From: Amylostereum areolatum
Lineage: Eukaryota; Basidiomycota; Agaricomycetes; Russulales; Stereaceae
Length of the DNA: 64,000 nucleotides
Assembly (NCBI GenBank): GCA_012932865.1
Contig: SAXG01000059.1
Coordinates: 62,001 to 126,000 of the forward strand
Direction of reading: 5' to 3'
The notes beneath the pieces are model-generated. The model did not search any database and had not been told where the DNA came from. It was given only the letters and a program-made list of their open reading frames with translations. The position numbers were made by a program, and so were the translations under genes. Shown here one piece after another: positions 19,527-29,441 of this stretch (the first letter of the stretch is position 1; each line of letters begins with the position of its first letter).

Positions 19527-21085
19527 AAACCCTCCTTCTTCTCTTCCACCTTCGGCTGAGCTTGAAGCGCGTCCATCACGCTTTTCCGATCTTCGGCCGA
19601 CAGGCTCCTAGCCCAGGCGGTGGGCATCTCGAACGTCTGTGCTCGAGCCTCCCGCTTTGGTGGTTCCGTGTACCGGTCCCTCCCCCACATATCTCGGATG
19701 TTCTTCACGTCCACCCTGCAGTCCCGCACCTGGTGGCCATTCTGTCCACAGCGGAAGCATCGGCCCTTAATGTCGACACAGTTGACGTCCATCGGCTGTC
19801 CTTTGCCACCGTGTACCGTGCCGGTTCCGTCGCGGCGCCATGGGACCTGTCCCCCTTGCTGCCCATTGGACGACCCTTGTCCTTTGGGTTTTTGGTTCTG
19901 CGCGGGGCCGCTGCGTTGAGTTTTCAGGTCCTCCCGCTCCTGTCGCAGTCCATCAATCAGAATGATGCGCTCCTTGAGGTCCTCATATTTCTGAGGGACG
20001 TGACCGCTGTCATAGATGGAGTCGATGGTCCGGTAGTAGATGTTGTGCTTAAGCAGCTGCATGAGGTGGATGGGGTCCTGCGCCGTGGAGTACCCAGCCT
20101 TCCTTGCCAGTTGTTCAAACCTGGCAAAGTATCCATGGGCGGTGGTACCCTTTGTCTGTTTGAACCCGTCCAGTTCGACCGCGGCACGGTGCTGCTCATT
20201 GACGTCGGTGAAGGCGCCTTTGAGCGCCTTGTGGAAGTCCACCCAGGTGACCATGGCTCCATTGGCTAGGTGCGCATCTTCGTACTTGGCCTTCCAGGTG
20301 CATGCTGCTTCCCCCATCATGTAGGTGAGGATGAAGAGTACTTTGTCCTTGTCCGTCACGAGGTCATCCTCGGCGGCTCGCATGTACTCCTCGCATGACC
20401 GCATCCAGTCGTTGAAGTCCTCTCGTTTCCCAGAGAAGCCTTCAGGAGTTTTCGCGTGGACCTTCTTTCGAGGGGGTCTGGCGGCGGCGGCGGCTGGGGC
20501 GCTAACAGTGACCGCAGGGGGGTTGACGGTGATGGGGGGGGCAGTGACGTTGACGGTGGGGGGTGGCAGGTTGAGGGCGGCAACAAGCACGGCAGGGATG
20601 GCGACCCATTGGCCATTTACTTCCATGAGCCATGCATTGTCGGTGCCGTTATTCATGTGTTGGATGGGAGAGCCCGTTTGGCCGATGACGATGTTCCATC
20701 TTCCCCCAATTTCGGTGCAGTTGGTAAGTTCGGCGGGGAGAGGGGGTTGGGGGTCAGTGCGGATCCACTGGGCAGCCATGATTGGTTCGTCGAGGTCGGA
20801 GAAGTCTTCGTCGGTGACAGGTGGTAGGGCGGAGGCGGCAATGAGGTTGAAGTCAGCTTCAGTGAGGTCGTCTTGGCTTTCATTGGCGAAGTACCAACTG
20901 ATGCCACTTGTTTGGGTTGCTACAAAGGCGACTTCGACAGTGGTGTCTCCGAGTTGGACCAAGAAGTGGTTTCCTTGTTCAGTGAAGCCTAGAGGGAGGG
21001 GATATATGTAGCAGTTTTCGTCCTCGACGTCGGTGTCGGAGTCAGAACTGGAGTCGGAGCCGTTGAGTCCGAACGAGGGAATTGT
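19523..21085 (-). CDS. E1 right Gag frame with AUG-less extension
   Basis: The frame opens after the ORF0 stop (TAA 21088-21086) and has no in-frame ATG until 20779. In the extension it differs clearly from the left copy (SGISWYFANESQDDLTEADF against SGIIWYFTDGDQPDLTEADF). From about 20780 inwards the two Gag proteins are the same over nearly their full length, including the CCHC knuckle. The end (TGA, 19525-19523) and slip site match the left copy. One out-of-frame ATG occurs at 20883 in this copy only. Confidence 0.8.
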   Translation of the reverse strand, partial: TIPSFGLNGSDSSSDSDTDVEDENCYIYPLPLGFTEQGNHFLVQLGDTTVEVAFVATQTSGISWYFANESQDDLTEADFNLIAASALPPVTDEDFSDLDEPIMAAQWIRTDPQPPLPAELTNCTEIGGRWNIVIGQTGSPIQHMNNGTDNAWLMEVNGQWVAIPAVLVAALNLPPPTVNVTAPPITVNPPAVTVSAPAAAAARPPRKKVHAKTPEGFSGKREDFNDWMRSCEEYMRAAEDDLVTDKDKVLFILTYMMGEAACTWKAKYEDAHLANGAMVTWVDFHKALKGAFTDVNEQHRAAVELDGFKQTKGTTAHGYFARFEQLARKAGYSTAQDPIHLMQLLKHNIYYRTIDSIYDSGHVPQKYEDLKERIILIDGLRQEREDLKTQRSGPAQNQKPKGQGSSNGQQGGQVPWRRDGTGTVHGGKGQPMDVNCVDIKGRCFRCGQNGHQVRDCRVDVKNIRDMWGRDRYTEPPKREARAQTFEMPTAWARSLSAEDRKSVMDALQAQPKVEEKKEGF

Positions 21086-21487
21086 TTATAAGTGGGTAAG
21101 GTCGATGACCTCTGGCTGGGTGAGGTCGATGACCTCTGGCTCTGGTGTGGGGCTGGGGGTGTTGCCTGGTGTAAGGAGGCGGTGGGTGTGTCGAGTGTCC
21201 ACTGGTATTTTCTCGTTGGGCACGTAGAAGGACTTTGGGGGTTGCTCGAGTTTGTAGTGGTAGGTGACGTATGGGCAGGAGTAGACGTAGAGGTTTCCGT
21301 TTCCTTGTTCGCTTATTTTGAGGCGATAGAAGTGGATGTCTATGACGGAGTCTTCAAGTTCTTCTACGCCGAGGGCGACCTTCCAATAGTGCCAGGCCCA
21401 AGGGTCTTTAGATTCATTGATGAGGGAGATGATAGTGTCGTGGCTGATGGGGATGAATTCTTGTACTTGCGAGCGTCAATCTTCCAT
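21086..21487 (-). pseudogene. E1 right ORF0, nonsense codon at position 4
   Basis: The ORF0 ATG at 21487 is followed by GAA GAT TGA (stop 21478-21476); the left copy has TGG there. Beyond this stop the frame stays open to TAA 21086 and keeps the DPWAWHYWKV and RLKI blocks. An in-frame tandem duplication of the EPEVIDLT segment lies near 21090-21145. The upstream ATG of the left copy (10394) is GTG here. Confidence 0.7.
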
Positions 21488-21946
21488 GCACGAGCCCCCA
21501 GTCGAAATGGTTACTCTGTGCGGCAAGGGAAGATTTTGTCGAGGGAAGGTGGTTCTGTTATGAGATCGCAAGACGGTCTGCCTCAGTCTTCTCGACCTGT
21601 TGGCTGTCTCTTCGTCTAGGGGACACGAGCCCAAAGACTTCCTAAACCGCTTTCCTTTCGCCGCTTTTACTCGTTTCCTACACCAAAGGTGCACCTTCTA
21701 CTGTCACCTCTGAGCTTTCAACTCCTGGTATTGGAGAGTCTCGAGTAGGTGTAACGTTTCGAGGAAACGTCAAGCCGGCACCGGTATACGTGCGCACGAC
21801 CACAATGTCAGGGTAACGAGTCGCGTACTCTAGGGGCAACGGTCTAGGGCGGCACGGGGGAAGAACAAGGTCAGTACCAGACGGGTACTACTACTACTAC
21901 GCTACAGTACGTAGGGACGGTCGTAGGGTGGTGCAAGAGTAAACAG

Positions 21947-21956
21947 ATCTCGAGCT
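21947..21956 (-). other. E1 right self-priming primer-binding site
   Basis: AGCTCGAGAT read on the minus strand, 2 nt from the LTR (21959). It pairs with ATCTCGAGCT at the predicted RNA start of this LTR (22096-22087), which follows a TATATAAGG box near 22124-22132. Confidence 0.7.
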
Positions 21957-21958
21957 TA

Positions 21959-22417
21959 TGTCAGCAACGACTAGTGCGACAGCACCAAGTTACGACACAG
22001 CTGACTAGAAGATGAGGACGATAGAGGGGAGCCGATCAGACACGGCGACAGACAAGGGAAAGCAAGCAAAGTCGGTAGAATTGACTAGCTCGAGATAGGG
22101 AATATGTACAGCGAGAGGGAGCCTTATATACATGAGAGGAGAGAGACTTAGGTAAGCAACCAATACACGGTGATCAGTAAGCAGACCAAGTATAAGTAAG
22201 CAGTCGTATGTAAAAGAGCACAGCATGAGTCAGTACTGTACAGCATGAGTCAGGGGAAAGGAGTCAGACCCGGGCCGAGATGAGTCACGTGGGCCCGGGT
22301 GGGATATAGATGAACCGGGTCCGGGCCGAAGTGGAGCCGGACCGGTGATAAGCCAATAAGTCCTAAAGCGTGTAACCGATGTAAAGTAAGAAAGAAAATT
22401 ATAGACCGTTCATGACA
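21959..22417 (-). repeat. E1 right LTR (459 bp)
   Basis: A complete LTR in minus orientation (TGTCAGCAACG...TTCATGACA on the plus strand). It matches the left LTR and the nested solo LTR with scattered substitutions. The flanking GATGT has no partner at the left end of the composite. Confidence 0.92.
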
Positions 22418-23315
22418 GATGTCGTCCCAGGCGTCGTCCCCTGTGACCATGAATTCATCTTCAATATTGTCCCCTGTACTTTCCATTGTATGGATATGAG
22501 TGGTATTCAATGGTTTGTCACTCACATACCATCTTCAATCTCGGCTGTCAGAAGATCGGGCATACTTTCGTCCGCAATTACCTCGGCTCTATCAGATGGC
22601 GAGCCGGGTTCACCCCCTTGTTGCCCACGGGGCTCACCGGCATCAGTCGCAACTTCTTCTGGTCCTATATGACCTGAACATGCCTGCCCTCCATGACCTA
22701 GGCAAAGGGATACCCCAACCTCTCGCAGCCAAGATGGTTTCCAATATGATCCGGTCCAGTGTTGCACCCTGTGGAATGGGAGTTTTGAATGAGTCGCTTT
22801 CATACAGTTTCCACAGTAAACTGGTCGTGCAAAACAGAGAAGACATCGAAACAAATCAGCCTGGTCAGTGCTGAGGGGGCACTGACTGCATATTGCGCCG
22901 GCAGGGGGAGCCTCCCGGTCGTACAGGGCATGAGTATAGATCCCCTCCTTCGGGAGCCATTGCCGCATGAAATCGTTTTGCGACTAGATGGGCAGGATCA
23001 CAGGGACGATTTCACGCATAGACATTTACACCCACGTACCGTGCTTGTGGGTCTGTACACTGGCTCTGTATCGTACAGAGCCAGGTCACCTTGATTGTCA
23101 TATAGTGCACGGTCCAGAGGGGTCACAGTGCTGGGCTGTGTAGAGGATTTGCCTTGGTGACTGTCCGGCTTGGGCGCACCTCTCGGCTTCTTCAGGGTCT
23201 TTTGTACCTTCACAATGCGGCCCCGGTATACTTTGGCATCGTACCGAACGCGCTTGACCTCAGGCTGGGAAGGGCCGGATGCGTTGAGAACCCGTTTGGT
23301 GACCCGTGGAGGCAT
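22418..23315 (-). pseudogene. KDZ transposase N-terminus (CxC2 cysteine cluster), truncated by E1
   Basis: ATG 23315 starts a basic leader (MPPRVTKRVLN...VRYDAKVYRGR). An intron (about 23041-22984) leads to an exon with CSQCPL, FRCLLCFARPVYCGNC and HSKLPFHRVQHWTGSYW, then LGHGGQACSGHI. This C-x2-C cluster with PFHR..W matches the CxC2 module found before KDZ transposase domains in Agaricomycetes. The frame runs on toward DDAWDDI and meets the E1 LTR at 22417. The catalytic KDZ domain is absent from the window. The flank on the other side of E1 is not its continuation. Confidence 0.8.
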
Positions 23316-24944
23316 GGTCGTTGGGTTGATGAAGCACAAACCCAATTTCAAACGTGCTCGCAACCTTGTCCGGCATATGCCGGCAGCTCCTACATCCATA
23401 CTCAAGTCCGGTCTCTGGTCTTCGTCCCTCCCCCGATAAGCAAACTGTTTCCGTGATCGTGGAGGATGCCTGCGTGGCTTTGTGCTAAATAAATTCCAGA
23501 TTTTTAACACCACAGGGATTTCGGCGATAGAGGATCTCTCATACTCTCTGCCAAAATTTACCTCCCAAATGGCAATTTTTGTGATATGGACCGGTTGCGA
23601 TGCCGTGTAAAATAAGGTAAGCGCATAATCATGTTCTGGCATACAAATGATTAGTACATGCATATATCCAGCAAGGTGGAACTGTGCTCTCGCTCTTATA
23701 GAGGAGGATCAGGTCGAGAGAGGTGGTATTCCGGCCTTCTCGGGTGAGCATACTTTACTCAATGTTTTCGACTTATTCAATATCAACTGAATGATATTGA
23801 CGTGCCGAGAGTGAATGGTGGCGAGGGGTTGTGCTGCTGCATTGCGGTGGAGCGAGCAGTGGGCGAGGACGTCATGGAGGTACAGAACAGGTGGTGGAAC
23901 ATGTTTCAATAGACGGTCAAACACCCATTATCACTCGATATGAAACACTACCTTGTGTTTATCCACCCACAATGAATGGGAGAAGGCTCACATGGGTCGC
24001 CCCTCACCGTGCATGACAGTCGGGCCGAGGCCGACAGAGTGAAACAGTGCTGGGGTGCAAAACAACGTGGAACAAGACAGTGAGAGTGAGTTGCATGAGC
24101 ACAGAATGATGCTCAAACTCCCCGCCTCTCTCTAATTTCTGCCGTCTGTGTTCTTTGCCCCCCCGGGTTCCCTCAGTCTTGGGCCGATAAATCACGGCAA
24201 AGACACCTTTGCTTGTCTCTGAATGCTCCTGAATCCCTCGAAATCATACAGACGCAGAGAATCAAGTATGCATCCTGGGATACATGACGGAATGAGCCAT
24301 GACACGGATATCTCTGGCCCTCAATTGCATAGTGGGCCGAGAGTCGTCGGACCAAAAGCGCGGCTCTACGGCTAGTCTGCGTACCAGATAACGAGCCCTT
24401 GTGAGTCTCTGCCCCACGGAATCCCAGAGTGCTCGAGTTATTCGAAGTGACTGCTCTCGAGTCTACATGCATCGAGGGTGAGCAGTTCAATTGTTGGTGA
24501 CTTGAATGGGGGTGCCTAAGCAGCGGAGATGGCGCCATCAAGGAACCTGGGCCTAGTCGGCAGGACGGTTCTGCCAGTCTAGGCCGAAGCCGTGCCGGAT
24601 CCGGGTCCCTGGTCAGTTTGTTTGTTTGTGTTCTTTCACTAAGGTATTCCACTAATCCAGCGGGTATAAGTGTTGCACTTGCACAGGTATCCAGACATAT
24701 TTGTCGGCTGGAGGTGGTAAGAATGAGGTGCCGGGACGTAGAACACATGAACACCATCCACATTTGACTGTGGACTGAGTTCCTGCCTTGTCAGATGCAT
24801 CTGAGACATGCATTTCACTAGATCCTCCATGGCAATAGTTTCCAATTGCTGTCCGTGCACTCCATATCGCACCACAAAAATCTACCCTCTATTCCTGTCT
24901 TTCACCTCCACCGCCGGCCCCTTCTCCCTCTCACCCGGCCCACA
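23316..24944. other. 1.6-kb region without a supported gene
   Basis: The reading frames here are short and lack recognised motifs. A minus-strand frame at 24875-24639 (MVRYGVHGQQLETIAMEDL) could be a small divergent gene next to the 24945 start, but no splice structure or homology supports it. Confidence 0.4.
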
Positions 24945-27900
24945 ATGTCACAGTCTCCCGACCCCCTCACCGAGGAGGAGCGCGAGCACCTGCAGACAGA
25001 ATTGGAGACCTTCCAGACGTCCAAAAATAAGAAGGCTCGAAATGCCTTGGTCACCAAAATGACCGATAGCGTATGTCTCCTTCGCGGGTCCACAACGGCT
25101 GCTGAGAAGGCAAGCGTGCGGAATGTATGTCCACACCTTCCTTTCATTTCTTTCGTCCATTCATCCCATCCATCCCTTCCTTACAGGCCGTAAGCTCGTA
25201 CTATCATGACAAGGGAAAGCGGCAGAAGGAGTCTCTCGGTTTCTGGCGGTGGTTCACCCGCTTCACATGGCGCAAAATTCTTTGTTACTACCACGGGGAC
25301 AAGGTGAGGGAGGTCGTTGCTACACTTTCTGGAGCCGCGGCCGGCTCCCAAGATTACATCAAGTACTGGTCAAAAGGAGTTGTTCAGGTGTCGAAAGAGC
25401 TAGGCGACAAGGAACAGGAGTACCGGGAGGAGGCAAAGATGTGGATGGAGTGTTCTCCTCCGCCCGAGGCTCAACGCCAGTACGTTCTCCATGCAGTGTT
25501 ACAGCATGTGTACTCACTTTCTCTTTGCAGCTTTGCCGAGTCTCGGCTCTTCCGCTTCTGCACCAAGTTCTCCGCCGCCATGTTCCGCGTCTTGGGTGTT
25601 TGGGTCGTAATTGTTACCGCCTATGACACCGGCTCACATGTGACGGTCGCAATGTAAATTCACTTAGTTGTTCTATATGTCCGCCATATTCACGAGGAGG
25701 TAGACATGACAGCAACAATGTCCTCGGGAAAGCCCTTCAAGTTCGGGACGTCACGGCCGACTTTGAGGAGACGGTCATTGGGCTTGTCGAGCCGTGGGCA
25801 AACAAGGTGTTTGGTACGTCGACCCTCCTTTTTGGAACATAGATAACTGACCTTTCTGGCAGGTAAAAAGGTGCGGTCCGACATCATCTATGCACCGGGA
25901 GGTCATCCGCGTAAAGGACAGCGGCCCGACCCGATTCCCCGGTTCTACGAGAATGGCTTCCCCAAATTGCCACCGTCGCCGTTAGAGGAAGGTGTAACGT
26001 CCACGGAGTGCGACAAGGATGCGCTTCAATGGTACTTGAAGGCGGTATACTGTGCGTACCAACTACTTGTCCTAGCCCGAAGCCGTATGTGACGTCCCGT
26101 GAAGCCTGGCAGGTCGGCACAGCGGCTACGCTGCCGTGGCTGAAGGCATCCAACATTGAAAATCCCTGGTACGACCCCGACTGCCTCCCCGAAGACCTTT
26201 CCCCGCCCCCCGACGTAACGAAAATGCGCATCAAAGACCTGCATGCCTGGCGGTCACACATCCGGTCTCGGGAGGAACGCGGGCTCCCAGGTGTGGTCTT
26301 CTTGGAGTTGGGTGCCACTCGGCGAGGAGCCGACGAGCGTGACCCACCTGATACTGTGGATAACAACTGTGTTTTTGGAAGGGATACTAACGGCCATCTT
26401 GTAAGCACTGATGAGCTCGCAGAGGACCTCTTGGCACCGTCGGAACGTGCCGCTCGCCCCGTTGACACTACTACAGGACAAACCACCCCAAATCCGGCAC
26501 AGGCAGGTCCATCCACCCAGGCGACGGATCCGCCACCAACAACAAGGAAAAAGCAAGGTCGAACCACTAAAAAGCGCCAGGCAACTAAGAAAAGTGCGGC
26601 CAAGGCGTCAAGTTCCACAAGCAAGGCCAAGGGCAAGCAAAAGCAAACACGCGAGGAAGCCGAGGCCGATGAGGTCAATACTGAGGAGCTGGCGCCAACT
26701 CAGTCACGTCCCAGGAGAGCCGCGACAACTCAGAGGAAGCCGACGGCGCCAAGCGAAGGTTCCAAGGACTCTGATAATTCTGTCGCTGATCCAGACTTCC
26801 ATAGCTCGTTGGATGACTCGGACAGTGATGAGACCGAGTACGACGACAATGCGGACGATGACTTGGATGTCACCTCCAACTATGACGGGGTGCCCGAGGG
26901 CTATGTCGGCCCACTCCCTCAAATCTCAAAACGGCCGGTCCCGATTCCAATCGTCCCACCGACCACTGTCTGCAAGATTCGAGAGATCATGCATGCACAT
27001 CCGGCACCGAGGGCTCCCAGCAAAGTGCAGAACACAGACCAGGCCCATGAAGAGTTTCTCTCGACGCTGTGGCGGGACAAAGAGTGGTGGCAATGCATCA
27101 CACTACTAAGGGCCCTTCATGTATGATGCACGCATATTTTGTCTTCACTGTCAACTCATCTTGTGATGTTTTCAGCTGCTCGAACGGCACATGCCCGTCT
27201 CTAGCAACATACCGGCCGCTTTTGAGGATGACAACAAAGCCCCCCCATTCATTTCGTGGTCATATTCGAAACCGTGGCTTCCACTGGCAACGCACAGTGC
27301 CGGCTCCGGCACACAGCAGCTGGTATGGATGGAAAAGGCTGTTTGCGATGCAGTGATGAAGGCAGAAGTGTCCGGGATCTTGAGGCCATGCTCCTCGGCC
27401 TAGGTCAATTAGCCCGTGACATCGAGGCCTCTCATTTCCAAGAAGACAACGAGCAACCCTTGGAGCCAGTAAATCCTTCTGGAGAAAGCCCCGATGTTGT
27501 GCCGACTTATGTGGTCAACACGATCCCCTTCCTTTTCGCCGACCTTGAAGATGTTATTCGGCCCCAGGTGGAGCAAATTCGGAAGGTCATGCTGTCGCGG
27601 CTGGCGTATATCACGTACGAGATTCCTGGACCCGACATCTCCTGGGAGTGCCGGTACGCATTTGATGGTGAGTAGTACGATACTACTGCCTAAATTTTAG
27701 GCTTATTGCTTTGTCGGGTTCAGAGGAGATTCAGAAGATGTATAGAAGGAAGATGAGGTTGGCTGCCCTGGAGGCCCCACTTCAACCGCAGACAATGGTG
27801 AGGTCACTGCCGAGTCCGGGCCCGGTGGACAGCCCGAGAACCCTCTCGGCACACCAGCGGCTTTGTCGGTAGGGCCGTCGCATCAAACCGAACCGCCAGG

Positions 27901-28375
27901 TAGAGTGTTCCAACCCATTCCACATATCGTCGCTGATGTTATATATGAACATCCGCCAACACAGTCCCACCCCCACCGGCTGCAAGGAAGTCGAGCCGAG
28001 GTGGAAAAAGTGTGGGTCAGAAGCCGAGCCGAGGCGCCAAAGGTGTGGACAGGCCGAAGGTAGCTGATCGGGATGAACGTAGGTCTATCACGATGATGCG
28101 TCTGGAGAATACTAAAACGGTAACCAGCGCAACCAACGACGGGAAAACGAGGCCGAGCTCGGTCTGCTGTTGACGCAAATGGTGCCGGGCCATCAGGGTC
28201 GCAGTCTGCACCGGAGGTCTCACGTCAGGCAAAGCACGCTCGACCGCCTTCCGTGGACCCTGCTAACATCCAACCGGGTCCGCGTACACGCAAGCCGAGC
28301 TCAAAGATAAAGTACGTGACCTCTTGCATCAAGCCGAAAGGTTTCCTCACCTCTTTCAGAGAGTCTCGCCGTTAG
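24945..28375 (+). CDS. Hypothetical multi-exon protein, acidic/basic disordered middle
   Basis: ATG 24945 (MSQSPDPLTEEEREHLQTEL) with several short introns, for example 25124-25186 and about 25655-25701. The N-terminal part is charged and helical, with WRWFTRFTWRKILCYYHGD, RLFRFCTKFSAAMFRVLGVW, DFEETVIGLVEPWANKVF and IIYAPGGHPRKGQRPDP. The middle (26470-26880) is low complexity: Lys/Arg/Ala-rich, then Asp/Ser-rich. The C-terminal part has PLPQISKRPVPIPIVPP, WVDKEWW-like and VIRPQVEQIRKVML blocks, then a basic tail ending at TAG 28373. Near 27365 the frame must shift between two well-conserved-looking stretches, so a small unseen intron or an indel is present. The family is not recognised; the composition suggests a nuclear protein. 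Confidence 0.5.
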
Positions 28376-28856
28376 GTGCCCTCGGTTTGGAACATGGCTT
28401 ATATTTTCTACTGTATCAACTTTATGGGTGATGGACAAATGATTATGATTATATTATGTACAAAAAAAACCCTGAGTAAATGACACGCAACATGGAAAGA
28501 GGTCAAGAAAGAGATATGCATGGTACAGTGGTTCGAAACTAGCAAGCAAGAAGGGACACATGACATCGATACTTACTTCCGCGCGCCCCATCCGAAACCA
28601 ATTGACTGGCCCAACCGGCTCGTGTTCAGACCACCGAACAGCTCCGCTGGCATGCCGCCGAACCGGGAGTGAGAAGCCGCGCTCGGCTCCTGGACACTCG
28701 GCTCCTGCACGGGCGGCTCCTGCTCACTTGCTTCCGCCATGGTAGCGTCGGTGTCCACACCGGCATTGTCGAGAGCAAGGGGAACGGTCTGCGTACCGAT
28801 AGTCGCAACTGGACGCACAGGGGCTGGAAGTGGGGCCCCGGCTTCTAGGCGGTCCA

Positions 28857-29349
28857 TGTCAGCAACGGCCTTAGTGACGAGCACTAGGCGACGACGTGTG
28901 ACACAAGTGAAGAGGGGCGATGGGGAGTAAGGTCGGTAGTATTGACCAGGTCGAGATGGGGAATATGTACAGGAGGAACGGAGCCCTTATATACTACGAG
29001 GCAGAGTCACTTAGTAAGCTACGACACACGGCGGTCAGTAAGCAGAGCTAAGTATAGATACATGCGCAGCAGGATCAGTAAGCGAGACAATAAGGATGAG
29101 CCGGGTCCGGAGCGGCATGATGTCATGCGCAGCATTATGATGTCATGTGGAGTCAAGAGAAGCGATGATAAGACGAGCCTGGAGTCATGACGTCAGGAAG
29201 GAGCAAGGATAAGCCGAGTCTCCACCGGAGTGACGGAGTGTTACTAAGTGATGAGTAGTCAGATAGAAATGAAAATAAAAATGAATTGGGATATTATCCC
29301 CGAGGTCCCCGAGGTGTCCGAGATGTCCGGAATGGTAACGTTCATGACA
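28857..29349 (-). repeat. E2 3' LTR
   Basis: 493 bp, TGTCAGCAACG...TTCATGACA on the plus strand. A purine-rich tract (AACGGGAAGGTGA on the minus strand, 29350-29362) directly precedes it in element orientation and fits a polypurine tract. Confidence 0.92.
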
Positions 29350-29441
29350 TCACCTTCCCGTTAGATTCAACGTCCTCGTTGAATCCCGATGATAAACCCT
29401 TCGGCGCACAAGATGTTTGTCCAGACGCTCATGGGCAGCCT

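Larger units (their letters stand above)
9143..22417. mobile_element. E1: inverted tail-to-tail pair of a Ty3/chromovirus element (about 6.36-kb arms)
   Basis: The order is LTR(+) 9143-10061, ORF0, gag, pol to 15961, a 76-nt spacer (15962-16037), then pol, gag, ORF0 and LTR(-) 21959-22417 on the minus strand. Both arms stop inside the integrase region, so the integrase C-terminus, any chromodomain and both inner LTRs are absent. Subtracting the nested solo LTR and its duplicated 5 bp, the arms are about 6.36 and 6.38 kb. From about 11.2 kb to the centre the arms appear almost identical; further out they differ clearly. The outer flanks TAACT (left) and GATGT (right) do not match, so this is not one simple insertion. 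The ends are TGTCATGA...GCTGACA on each LTR. Confidence 0.92.

Noticed and set aside
9143..22417. E1 as a foldback transposon with long terminal inverted repeats
   Set aside because: The arms are ordinary gag-pol copies bounded by LTRs, and there is no target duplication of the whole unit.
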